From Adiantum capillus-veneris (taxonomy: Eukaryota; Streptophyta; Polypodiopsida; Polypodiales; Pteridaceae), in contig CM043953.1 of NCBI GenBank assembly GCA_014529385.2, positions 87,963,842 to 88,027,841 of the forward strand: a DNA stretch of 64,000 nucleotides, read 5' to 3'. The notes below the pieces were generated by a model. That model searched no databases, had not been told where the DNA came from, and saw only the letters and a list, made by a program, of their open reading frames with translations. Below, in pieces: positions 1-9,115 of the stretch (position 1 is the stretch's first letter; each line of letters opens with the position of its first letter). The translations under genes were made by a program, and so were the position numbers.

Positions 1-1171
1 GGACAGACTCGAGAGAGGTAAACAATTCACGATGTCAGGTAATGTGCTTTGTAGCACCACTATCGAAATACCACACATGTGAATCTGCAGCAACTGACAA
101 GCATGCATCATGGACAGCAGGATTGTAAGTGCACTCTGCACTAAAAGCCAATTCTGCATCAACATCAGCAACACAATCTCCTTTCACAGAAGACTCAACA
201 ATGGCTGCATTTGTAGTGGAACCAGCATTTGCAGTGGAACCACCCTCTTTCTTCTTAGCCTCTTTGGCCTTCAACTTAGGACACGGCTTGATCAAGTGAT
301 CATTAGCTTTACAATAATGGCAGCTCATCTTCTTTTTGCCCTTATCACCAGAATTGCCAGATGAAGTGCTGCCAGCAGAAGCATTGGGAACAGAAGTTTT
401 GCCACTCGTAGCAAAAACCACAAGAAGTGGCTGCATTGTTGTTACCACCCTTTCTTTGAGAAGCAATAAAAGCCTGTTCAATTGCACGCTGTCTAATCTT
501 GTTTTTTCTGGAAAGTGACTCTTGCAATAGAAATGTGCATAATGCATCAAACTTGACAACTTCTGGATTTCCTTGGGTCATAAGTCTCCAAGTACTAGCG
601 AAAGTCTGGTAAGAATCTGGTAAGGCATCAAGAACACTCTGCACAAGGGAACTGTCTGAAATGACTTCACCTGCAGAAATAAGCTGCTCATTGATATCCT
701 TGACACTAGCAAGGAAAGTGTCCATATCATCTTCCTCATGCATAATCTTCGACTCCAGCTCTTTACGCAGGAAAGCAATTTTAGCCTCATTGCGGCTTGC
801 ATAAATACCTGCTAGAATATCCCAAGCCTATTTTGCAGATTTTGTTGAACGGATGTGAGGAACAATAGTGCACTTCAGAGACAACGCAATCAATGCATGA
901 GACAGCTGTGCATCCTTTACATCCCAGCGAGCTTGTTCTGCTGTAGGCAAAACAACTCTAATAGCGGCAATCCTTGCAGCAAGGCCTGCAACATCCTCAA
1001 CATCGCCTACATCCTCATGACCAGGACGTACATCAATGCCCTGCACAATGTTCCAAACGCCCTTTGACACAAGAACATGTTGCATCATATAAGCCACATA
1101 GGGTAGTTGTCCCCATCCAACCTGTCCTAAGCAGCAAACATCTCAAACACATCTGTGTTGTTGTCAGCCAT
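1..1171 (-). pseudogene. Copia A gag and start of protease, broken
   Basis: The frame starts at the ATG ending at 1171 (MADNN...), in the context used by the complete copy at 22881. It encodes a copia capsid protein that would form cytoplasmic virus-like particles. A stop interrupts it after about 14 codons and several frameshifts follow, so it cannot make Gag. A CX2CX4HX4C zinc knuckle (CHYCKANDHLIKPC) lies near 325-290, followed by a Lys-rich stretch. The protease motif DSGAT is at about 40-60, followed by KHIT. Everything downstream (integrase, RT) is outside the window. Confidence 0.88.
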
Positions 1172-1519
1172 GGTAAATGCGGCACCTGGTGTGAACACTG
1201 ACCGAAAATAGGAGAAATGGAGCGGGAACAACACGTGCTATATAGCACAAACCGTAGAAGACTGTAAGGCACCTGTTATGCAGAGATTGGCACTGACAAA
1301 AAATCTGCACAAAATGGCGAAATTGCCTATGCAGACCTGCCTGTAGTGGAAACGGAGGCCGAAATGAGCCCAAATCAGAAATCTGAGCAGACTAAGCTCT
1401 ACGAGCATACCCGAAATATTTGTCGACCTGCGAATGCTTACCAAACCTCACTGTAATCGGAGAAAGTGAGCAGGCGTGTGCTAGAGCAGTTGGCGACTAA
1501 GCCCAAGAGGACGTAACCT

Positions 1520-1531
1520 GCTCTGATACCA
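1520..1531 (-). other. Primer-binding site, initiator tRNA-Met
   Basis: The plus strand reads GCTCTGATACCA; the minus strand reads TGGTATCAGAGC, complementary to the 3' end of plant initiator tRNA-Met. It lies 2 nt inside the 5' LTR, where minus-strand DNA synthesis is primed. Confidence 0.92.
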
Positions 1532-1533
1532 AT

Positions 1534-1760
1534 TGTTGGAATTAGGGTTGCAGAGAAACGCACACAGCTTGGAGAAGACGAAGGAAGCTGAAGGCACACA
1601 ATAGAGAGTGTGTCACTTAGTATACAATGAAAAAATAGATAGCCCTAGAGTGATGGGCGTATATACTATGCACGGGGGGAAAAACCTCCTAAAGAGGGAA
1701 AAAATGCCCCGGCGGTCCTAGTGTGTTCACACACATCACTACCACATGTATATGGTAACA
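1534..1760 (-). repeat. Copia A 5' LTR, 227 bp
   Basis: It begins TGTTGGAATTAGG and ends ATATGGTAACA in plus orientation, so the termini are TG...CA. It differs from the LTRs at 18315-18541 and 23223-23449 by scattered point changes. A tRNA-Met primer complement lies immediately to its left, which shows that this is the 5' LTR of a minus-strand element. Confidence 0.93.
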
Positions 1761-1981
1761 GTTAGAGGGGGGATCGGCTCCACATAAATCCGGTCCTCAA
1801 CTGTTGTCAGGTTCTCTAAACTCTCTCTCTTGTAAAAGTATTGTTCATGCCAAGTTAACTAAATTCTATGTTTATGTTGCTACATCAATTAAGCTCACCC
1901 GCTATACTCACAAAGTAATTCCACAAAAGTACTTTCTTTAATTTCCACTACTCTCAAAGTTAATAGGCCATTTCCATTACA
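1761..1981 (+). repeat. GypA 5' LTR, 3' remnant
   Basis: This is the last 221 bp of a Ty3/gypsy LTR, ending CCATTTCCATTACA and followed at once by a tRNA-Met primer site. The upstream LTR part is displaced by the copia A insertion and lies beyond the window. It shares private variants with the inverted LTR at 13427-13660 (CCACATAAATCC, CATGCCAAG and AGTAATTCCAC) that the GypB LTRs lack, so the two are likely the LTR pair of one insertion. Confidence 0.88.
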
Positions 1982-1982
1982 T

Positions 1983-1994
1983 TGGTATCAGAGC
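1983..1994 (+). other. GypA primer-binding site, tRNA-Met
   Basis: TGGTATCAGAGC begins one base after the LTR end (CA, 1981). It fixes the plus orientation of this half of GypA. Confidence 0.9.
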
Positions 1995-2396
1995 ATTTGG
2001 TTTCTCTTTTCTTTCTTAAGAAGAGAGGTCCTTAAGTAGCGTATAAATGGTTGATTTTAATAATTATATTAGGGTAAGTGGGACTGGGATCTATTATCGG
2101 TTTTGTTGAGCTCACTATGAGGAATATGGTACACACCTCGGGAGCTTTGGACTTAATGATGGGATCTTTTTAGACTTTCCTATGGCTTTACCCTTATTGA
2201 GCCATAAGAAGTCTGAAAGGAGCTAGCCCTCGGCATTTTTGCAATATTAGACCCACTCCACTACTCTCTATAATTAACCACTTCGAGTCGTGGGTGTAGA
2301 TACTTAAGTGCCAATTTTCAAAGGCTAAGAGGAGTAGCAACTAAGGTTTTGAATTGCCAAAGCATACACTAAGTAAGTACTCAAAATTTTGTTAAC

Positions 2397-3514
2397 ATGG
2401 CTGACAATAACAAGAGGTTAGAATCAACATTGATAACTTTGATTTTGCACATGAAAGTGCTAATGATGATGCCCCCATGTTTGTCAATTATCTGTTACTA
2501 GGTTGCAGCCAGCTATGGGCAACCTTGCTTTGCAAGCCGAAGTTGCACAACAACTTTGCGCTTATGGGATTTCCCTTCCTCTCCAAGAGGAGAGAGAGTT
2601 TAGGAGGCCTACTGAAGAGACCCCCAAAAGAAGACTCTCTCCCATACGAGAGGAGGAATCCAAAGAGCAAGAAAGTAAAGAAACTTTAAGTTCCACAAAA
2701 ATGGCAGTCTAGACGATCGCCAACTCCTCCCAAGAGGAAACGTTCAACCCATAGTCCTTCTCCTCGTCACTCCGAAAGGGAAGAGAGGAAACAAAGGAAG
2801 AAAAGGGCAAGAAAGATGTCAAACTCTTCTCCTTCTTCTTCACCATCCTCCTCTTCCGACCAAAGCTATGCTATTCTCCTAGAGAATACAAGAGGGGAGG
2901 ACATTTCAAATCATACTTTGCATGGAAAGGTCACAAAAGCTCAAGAAGTTCAAAGAGGGAGGAAAGAGTATCTTTTTTCTCACCTATGATGGCACCTTTG
3001 GTACTACTGACAAAGTGTTGGCCTTCATCCAGTAATTTGATGCCGCCTTTGGAGACGAGGGCTTCACGGAGTCCTCCAAGCTATGCCATGTAGCTATGCA
3101 CTTCCAGAAATTGGCTCGTCAATGGTGGGCTAGCCTTTGTGGAAATGGCAAAACCCCAAAGACATGGAAAACTCTACAAGTTTCCATCATGAAGCAATTC
3201 CTTGCAAGGTAGTGCAGTTTAAAGATTCTCTCCCATGAGTCTATCCACAAATATGTAGACAAGTTTTGGGACTTACATCTCAAGGTTACTGTCTTCCAAA
3301 AGATAGACTTTGCCAAGCAAAAGCAATAGTTTTGTGCGGGATTACCTGAAGAGATGGCCTAGTATGTCAACTCTCAACGGCCTCGTTCTATCACCGAAGT
3401 AATCCACCACACCATGGTTGCTTCGCGCATCAATTTCCAACAAGGGGCTAGACGGAATGTCAAGCCCATGGAAAATAAAGACAAAAGTGATGCCAAGGGG
3501 AAAACCAATGCCCA
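2397..3514 (+). pseudogene. GypA gag, broken and truncated at an inversion breakpoint
   Basis: It starts MADNN at 2397, matching the GypB gag start near 39614. Recognisable blocks in several frames are an N-terminal segment (MGNLALQAEV, LQEERE), a Ser/Arg-rich stretch (about 2740-2870), the capsid core (LTYDGTF, FDAAFGDEGFTESS, about 2970-3090) and the C-terminal INFQQGARRNVKPME (about 3425-3475). Similarity to the GypB gag at 40488-40760 stops at about 3514, just before the zinc knuckle should begin. What follows is unrelated copia B leader in the opposite orientation. The protease and RT of this same element are now at 34.9-13.4 kb on the minus strand. Confidence 0.88.
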
Positions 3515-4716
3515 TCTCCCTCCCTCACTGTATGCCGAAGCTACCAGAGGATGTCAGACGAAATGTGCGGGCTTCCTTGTAGTTGATGATCACACAATGC
3601 ACCTATGCGTGTGTATATGCACACGCTCACTCTGTCACTTTTTCCAACTTCAGTACCGATGTCGATTCAACTTGTTGCCCGTCGATTTACTCACAGTGTG
3701 AGCCCATTGCAATTTGCATGTTTGTGTGTGTCAACACACCCTTAGGGGCCCAATGTGGCTCCAATGCCTTGCTTCCAATGCTAGCAATGCTCTCAATTGA
3801 GCTCCTCAATTGTTGCCGATTTGCTGATTTGCTTAGCTACACGACATGCCCTGCCTTGGAAAAATTCCAATGCTCACTTTTTTATGTTCCCAACCATGAG
3901 CCAACCACACACAAACAACACTGCAGAGCCCCCAAATTTGCTGCTTGATTCCTTGCTGTTGGTCAATCTTCGTTGCTCTATTTGTGTGTGTGTGTGATCA
4001 GACACCCTTAGAGAGAAAAACGAATACTCAATTTTGATTATGTTCTCTACTGAACTGTTTGTGATTGTGTGTGTGTGTGCATCCATGGGCGCATCACACA
4101 AAGTCTCCCACCATTTGACTTGCTCAATTGCAGCTGGTTATGAGCATGATTTGCCCCAATTGTAGCTCAATATGCTGCTAAGATTTCTCTGCTCGTAGCT
4201 TATTCCAAGCATGCAGTGTTGCTGCTCGCTTCAAAACTTAATGCAATGTGCACACACACACACACACTTGTTTGTGTGCTGCCCACTTTTGGCCAAGTGC
4301 AGATGACTCACTCACTTGGCAGCTCGGTGCCCACTTGCTAGCCTTTGAATCCCTTGCCAGTGTACAGAATGCTCCAGTGCTCACATTCTTCAAATACACA
4401 ACGCTATTTTGCAGCTTCTACTACACAGACCCATTTGCTACCCAATTTTCAACTCAAGGCCAATTCACTCATTGGTTGATTCCCTGCTTGATTGTGCTCT
4501 CTTGCCAATTCTCTGCACCTTTCAAAACTCTCTAATGCTCAGCTCTACCTTTGGGTCATGCTTGGTCAATTCATTGCAAGAGCTCCGTCAAGCTTCAAAT
4601 CTACCTTCTCCTTGTCGGATCTGGATCAAGCTCCCATAGCCACCGTCAAGAGCTCATGAAAAGGCGGGGGGGGGGGGGGGGAAGGCATTGCCATCCTACC
4701 GTGGCTCTAATACCAG
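3515..4716 (-). mobile_element. Copia B leader (5' untranslated part), separated from its body
   Basis: Reading the minus strand from the primer site at 4715, this 1.2 kb carries no convincing coding frame. It is rich in short GT runs (3728, 3985, 4065, 4250) and degenerate TTGCTCAATTG-like motifs, and has a 16-base G run at 4666-4681. It ends abruptly against GypA gag at about 3514. The matching copia B body is at about 34945-43374 on the plus strand, so I read this as the leader cut off by the inversion. It is assigned to copia B by position next to its LTR, not by protein similarity. Confidence 0.65.
4704..4715 (-). other. Copia B primer-binding site, tRNA-Met
   Basis: The minus strand reads TGGTATTAGAGC, one mismatch from the usual tRNA-Met site, one base inside the LTR at 4717. 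It shows that 4717-5206 is a 5' LTR of a minus-strand element. Confidence 0.85.
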
Positions 4717-5206
4717 TTAAAGAGTGCATGTGCGCGGATTCATATGTGCACGGTGCGGTGTGGGAGAGGGAATAGGAGGAGAGTGCATGGTGTTTTGTGG
4801 GTGGAGCAGGCCTCTTAGTGAGGAGCTCTTTATTAATGTATATATGTATGGAGAATGCCTCTCATAGAAGAGCTCTTTATTAATGTATATATGTATGGAG
4901 AATGCCTCTCAGAGAAGAGCTCCTTATAGTGTATGTATGGAGCACGCCTCTTAGTGAGGAGCTCTTTATAAGTGTATATATGGAGAAGGCGTCTTAGTGT
5001 GGAGCTCCTTATTAGTGTGGGAGAGGGAGGAGGAGGAGAGTACACGGTGCATGGTCCTGTGTTGGTGAAGCAGGCCTCTCAATGAGGAGCTCCTTAATAG
5101 TGCTCCTCACCTTAATAGTGTATACATGTACAACTAATAATGGTGTATGGTCAGTGGGCAGTTGGACACTGGCCTTGGGCAAAGGTGCAACCCCTTTAAC
5201 CCAACA
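4717..5206 (-). repeat. Copia B 5' LTR (490 bp) with internal tandem repeats
   Basis: On the minus strand it starts TGTTGGGTTAAAGG and ends CACTCTTTAA. It is homologous to the LTRs at 43159-43374 (216 bp) and 10059-10286 (228 bp); shared blocks include TTATTAGTTGTACAT and AGGAGCTCCTCA. The extra length comes from about five to six degenerate units of 38-60 bp at about 4800-5100, each carrying GCCTCT...AGGAGCTC and often TTAATGTATATATGTATGG. The flank ATTGC (5207-5211, GCAAT on the minus strand) is one target duplication. Confidence 0.88.
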
Positions 5207-5211
5207 ATTGC

Positions 5212-6060
5212 ATCCCAAATGTTGTCATACATAGATCTAATTTTTATGAATCCGGGTTGATGGGGGGATACCACTTTGTCTAAAATTAGAGTCAATATAA
5301 GTGTTGTAACCTTGGTAATGATCTTGTAAGCTATTGTCATTATTGAAATAGGCTACCAATGTTTTAGGAGGTAGCAACATAATAATTTGGGAATAGGAAT
5401 GATCAACCCCTTTTCAAGCTAGGATCCATCTGTCCCTCTAAGAGTGCTTCTCCCAAAAATCTTTGAAGAATTCTGTTGTAAGTCCATTCCACCTAGGTGA
5501 CTTTTCCTTCCCCGTTGCTTTTAAAGTAGTCCAACATTCATTGTCTGAAATGAGACTAGAAAGTCTTTTGCTTTTGCAAGCAACATGCTACACTTTACGT
5601 TGCTAAGAAAAAGTGATCTTGCATCCTCGATCGCTTGTGAGCAATCCTTTGGCTAACCTATGATGTGGCTAAGATTATCTAGCATTGGTCTAGCCATCTC
5701 ATTCCTAGTATCAAATTATCTTCCTTATCCCATTGGTGATTGTGCTGCTATTGAGTCCCTTCTTCTTCTGACCTTAAAAGCTCAAAAAAAAGTGAGCTTG
5801 GTTGGCAGGCTCAGGCTTGAGGGAAAGTGCTCTAGCCAAAAGTCGGGTATTTTTTATTTTTTCGGCTTGCAGACCGATTGCCAAGCATCGCTTTGGCTTC
5901 AATCCATCTCTTTGTGCTTTGCCTTCTTTCTTTTAAAAAAAAAAAGGAGTTCTTCCCCTTCTTATCTCAACTTTTTGTTCTTAATCTCTTGATGTTTCTT
6001 CACCCTAGGCCCTCTTCTTGTTATTTCCGAGTGGATGCAATTACTAGGTCGGCCCAAGCA
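5212..6060 (-). pseudogene. LINE reverse transcriptase, N-terminal blocks, broken
   Basis: Non-LTR RT would copy the element RNA at a nicked target. Minus-strand peptides include TTEFFKDFW (about 5500-5470), the usual block after P-x-K-A-P-G-x-D-G, and then YKIITKV (about 5325) and SPHQPGFIKIRSMYDNIWDA (about 5275-5210), the canonical block 'S-x-x-Q-x-G-F-x-x-x-R-S-x-x-D-N-I'. Frameshifts and stops separate the blocks. The catalytic ADD box is not in this half. The protein is cut at 5211 by the copia B LTR. Confidence 0.87.
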
Positions 6061-6359
6061 TGAGGGTCTGTCACTTCCAAATTCTTCTTCAACTTGTGTA
6101 GTGCCATCTTAGCAAAGGACCTAAAGAGAAAATCCTTGAATACATTCTCTCTAGAGACAAGTTTTTTTGTTTCCTTTCGGAAAGTAATCTTCTTGTTTAG
6201 CCTTTTTGTAATGGTCAACTTAAGGGGGAAGTGTTCATACTTTGGGTGGTATGAGCACTAAGATCCACAACTAGAAGCCAATCTTCTTGCTACAAAATGT
6301 AGCACCCATCCAAGTGGGAGGTAGTATTGGCATACTAGACGCTTGTGTAAGCTAAGCTA

Positions 6360-6760
6360 GGTCAGCTACTCCATGGATCCATGGTCCATAGGTCGGTCAA
6401 CGCACGTTTCTCACAGAGATCCTTCCATTTAGACTCCAACAGGCTAGTCGAGTCCATGTTTCTCTTTCCAATTTCCACCACATTGAAGTCTCCCATGATG
6501 CACCAATCTCCTTCCAAAGGCATATCCCTCAAATATGCCCACACTTTGGCCCTTCCCTTGGCACTCCTCAAATTTTGGAGAATCTTTTGTCGTTATCTCC
6601 CTCCCATATTTGTCTTCTTCCATATTGCTATGATGAGTGCCTGCATCCTCTTTGTAGCCATCCCTAGTAATAGTCAACTACAGAGTAGCCATCTCCGTGG
6701 TCTTTTCATCCATCAAATTCTCATTCCAACCCAAAGCACCTAGAAGAGGTGCTTTGAAGA
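6360..6760 (-). pseudogene. LINE ORF2 APE-type endonuclease fragment
   Basis: The minus strand encodes GDWCIMGDFNVVE at about 6515-6480. This is the conserved GDFN motif of apurinic-like endonucleases of L1 LINEs, which nick the target DNA. Flanking residues (KVWAYLRDMPLEG before; WKDLCEKRALTDLW after) also fit the family. Two overlapping frames cover it (6362-6571 and 6444-6677), so at least one frameshift is present. It lies between ORF1 (above 7060) and RT (below 6060), as expected. Confidence 0.8.
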
Positions 6761-7059
6761 GGCTCCTAAAAATAATGGGAGCTTTCTAACTATTTGATGG
6801 GCTTTCCTTAAGGTTAAAATTACTTTGTGGGAAGGATATGAAGCGCTTACATTTGATAACAGAGACTTTTTTCCATCCCTCATCCTCTTTTCTAAGGGCA
6901 AGGAACATAATAATCTTATGAAGTAGCTTAATTGGTGTTTTCTTAATTGGGAACGAGGAATATTGGCCTTTCAGTTAATATTAGTTAATATTAGTTGTTT
7001 ATTGCACTACTATAGGGTGTTCTTGAGGGTTTTAATTATGAGAGACTATTTTGCTAGCA

Positions 7060-7740
7060 TCAGTCACTTATTCTTTATTGTGTCCTCTTCCACCTTTCTT
7101 TACAACTTCATCGTCCATTCTGCTATGGGTGAGGGGTAGCTGGCACCTTTTTTTAGCAACATTGCTCGTTCCACTTGTGCAATTCAAATGGAAGTATCTA
7201 GAAAAGTGGCCAAAACCATTGCATTTCAAGCACGCTCCAAAGAACATGTCAAACTTGAGAGATGACACTTTCAAACATACCCCAATATTAACTACCATAT
7301 TCGTTGGAGTATGCTTACATATATCCCAACACATGCAAACTTTATTGATGTGTTCCCAAGCCTTTTGCTTGTTGGCACAAATAGTGTGGTTTTTGGAGTC
7401 CTTACAAGATCTTTAAGATTGTCCCATAAAAGTTTAAAAATTCAACCCATATTGGGCATAGGTCCTTAAAGGATTCAAGAGATTCAATGAAGGGATCCAC
7501 GCTAGAACGCAAACTAGAGACCGATTGAAAAATGTGGACTTTTAGACATGACCTTCACAAGTATTGTGGGGTCATCAAAACGTAATGTGAAGAAATTCTT
7601 AGTTAGACTGTGCTAGATGTAGTCCATTGTCCCGCCATTAGTACTCCCGATAACTAGTTGGTGAGCTCTACTTTAGATGGAGCTTTGCCCAAAAAAATCC
7701 AAATACTAAGGGAAGAGTTTGCCAGTGCCGCTAATTGCAT
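7060..7740 (-). pseudogene. LINE ORF1, DUF4283-like with zinc knuckle
   Basis: ORF1 of plant L1 LINEs is an RNA-binding protein. The minus strand shows a block resembling DUF4283 (NFFTLRFDDPTILVKVM, about 7595-7545), then a stretch like the 'PVWVR' region, then IGVCLKVSSLKFDMFFGACL (about 7285-7230) leading into a CX2C...H-type knuckle, CLKCNGFGHFSRYFH (about 7235-7190), whose last Cys is replaced. Stops lie upstream of 7334. Assignment rests on block order and the knuckle ahead of the endonuclease, not on an alignment. Confidence 0.68.
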
Positions 7741-7767
7741 TTTAATGATAATCGGAACACAAGAAGG

Positions 7768-7962
7768 TTTGGACAAATTCTCAGGATAATTCCCACATTG
7801 TGACTTACCTCAACATCATGAGCTTTTGTGAGGGAGGCACTGCATACCTAGCTAGGTATGCGGTGCCTCTCGAGCAGAAGCTCGTGATGTTATTCATTGT
7901 ATGAAAAACACTGGGAAAGACTCCGTTTTCCTACATGAGAAAAAATTCTAAATCTTCTTGTG
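7768..7962. repeat. Segmental duplicate, copy 1 (partner 8693-8961)
   Basis: The block begins TTTGGACAAATTCTCA and ends AATCTTCTTGTG; both ends recur at 8693-8961. The copies differ by point changes and by a block of about 75 bp in the centre of the hairpin present only in the second copy. Beyond these ends the two regions diverge. Confidence 0.82.
7812..7891. repeat. 80-bp near-perfect palindrome (two 40-bp arms)
   Basis: The left arm 7812-7851 and right arm 7852-7891 are reverse complements except for about eight positions. The centre is ATACCTAG|CTAGGTAT, with no loop. A longer version of the same hairpin lies at 8737-8891. It encodes no recognisable protein. It could be a deletion product of a foldback element or of a small-RNA precursor. 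Confidence 0.85.
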
Positions 7963-8016
7963 GAAGTACTGACAATGTGCATGCATTTTGCACCTCTACC
8001 TTCTTTAGCAAGTTCT

Positions 8017-8311
8017 TCATGAGATTTTGAAAGGATTTATTCCCGACTGATAGGTCAATGTCAGTATCAGCACTCCCGATTTCCTAGAGGATCTATTGCT
8101 GCTAACAGGTGCTCCTTTCAACAACTCGGATTGTATCTCAGTGAGCTTTGCTTTAAGCTGGTCTTTGTGCTCTTGCAGTTCCAAGCATGTTTTTGCATGT
8201 AGGTCAACAGCCATGGACCAATAGTAAAATGGACCCCAACCTCCTTTACTCCTCCCGTGTCAAGAAAAACCTTACTACAAAGAACTATCTCGGTGAAAGA
8301 AGGCTTACTAA
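8017..8311 (-). other. Unrecognised minus-strand frame upstream of the LINE
   Basis: An open stretch reads with a coiled-coil-like segment (LQEHKDQLKAKLTEIQSELL, about 8185-8125) in two overlapping frames. It could be the start of LINE ORF1 or part of another element. It is cut at 8312 by a plus-oriented LTR. No function is assigned. Confidence 0.3.
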
Positions 8312-8509
8312 TGTTGGGATAAAGGCTTGTGGCTGCCGGCCTGTGACTCACCCTATACACACTAACTCACTAACCATTTACTCTATATACATAATTCAAT
8401 AAAGGAAACACACACTATTCCTGCTATCTGGTGCTCCCCCAAAATCTTACTCTCTTCTCCTTCTTACTCTTCCGGCATGCACATGCACGGGCACACCACG
8501 CCCCTTTCA
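8312..8509 (+). repeat. LTR of a copia-B-like element (198 bp), plus orientation
   Basis: It starts TGTTGGGATAAAGGC and ends CGCCCCTTTCA, resembling the start and end of the copia B LTR at 43159-43374. It is followed by TAGTATTAGAGC (8512-8523), a degenerate tRNA-Met primer site. Left flank ACTAA (8307-8311) and right flank ACTAG differ at one base, so a solo LTR cannot be excluded. No matching second LTR was found to the right. Confidence 0.65.
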
Positions 8510-8692
8510 ACTAGTATTAGAGCAAGTTCAACGGTCCTTGTGGTGGTCTTGGCTTGCACAAGAGCTTCTTGAACAACTAAGGATTGGAGCGGATTATTGT
8601 ATATAGAGAGGAAATATTTGAGGAAAATAAATTCCTTAAGGCTTGCAACAAGTAGCCCTCAATCAAATATGTGGGCAACATTCATAGGAAGT

Positions 8693-8961
8693 TTTGGACA
8701 AATTCTCAAAATATTTCCCACATTGTGACTTACCTCAACATCATGAGCTTCTGTGAGGGAGGCGCTACATACCTAGCTAGGTACGATCGGGGGCACGGGA
8801 CCGCCAGCCCAGTGGGGGGGCCGGGGGTCCCCTGCCCCCAATCGTACCTAGCTAGGTATGCGGTGCCTCTCGAGCAGAAGCTCATGATGTTATGCATTGT
8901 ATGAAAAACACTGAGAAAGACTCTGTTTTCCTACATGAGAAAATTTATAAATCTTCTTGTG
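8693..8961. repeat. Segmental duplicate, copy 2, with the full-length hairpin 8737-8891
   Basis: It matches 7768-7962 on both flanks. The hairpin here has outer arms like copy 1, plus a GC-rich insert of about 61 bp (8784-8844) that is itself an inverted repeat (CGATCGGGGGCA ... TGCCCCCAATCG). The insert is bordered by direct copies of TACCTAGCTAGGTA (8770-8783 and 8845-8858). The predicted fold is one stem of about 65-70 bp with a loop of about 20 nt. The GC content of the core contrasts sharply with its AT-rich surroundings. Confidence 0.8.
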
Positions 8962-8965
8962 ATTG

Positions 8966-9115
8966 CCTTGGTAACAAGAACAAATAGCGTTGGACAGAAC
9001 TTCTTGGAGTAGCATGGCTCGACCTTCAGCACAAATAGCATTGCCTTGGTAATAAGCATAGATAGTGTTGGACAGAATCTTGGAGTAGCATGGCTCAACC
9101 TAAGCACAATTAAGA
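8966..9115. repeat. Tandem duplication, about two copies of 78 bp
   Basis: Units starting CCTTGGTAA at 8966 and 9044 share GTTGGACAGAA and CTTGGAGTAGCATGGCTC. They are imperfect and non-coding as far as I can see. Confidence 0.75.

Larger units (their letters stand above)
1..1760 (-). mobile_element. Ty1/copia retrotransposon, family A, 5' part only
   Basis: On the minus strand this reads 5' LTR (1534-1760), tRNA-Met primer site, leader, gag and the first residues of the protease, and then leaves the window. It is the same family as the complete copy at 18315-23449: LTR length is identical (227 bp) and the gag peptides are nearly the same. The right flank GTTAG (1761-1765) would be one target duplication; its partner lies outside the window. 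The element sits inside the 5' LTR of the gypsy element GypA, whose LTR resumes at 1761. Confidence 0.93.
5207..7760 (-). mobile_element. L1-type LINE, N-terminal half (ORF1, endonuclease, start of RT)
   Basis: On the minus strand the order is ORF1 (DUF4283-like region, zinc knuckle), then ORF2 with an APE endonuclease and the first RT blocks. It stops at 5207 inside RT, immediately after NIWDA, where the copia B 5' LTR begins. The missing C-terminal RT blocks are found at 43375 on the plus strand. The 5' end is uncertain; ORF1 similarity fades near 7740. No complete frame survives. Confidence 0.88.

Noticed and set aside
8671-8904. 77-codon open frame across the hairpin
   Set aside because: The second copy of the block breaks it, and the palindrome explains the sequence better than protein coding.
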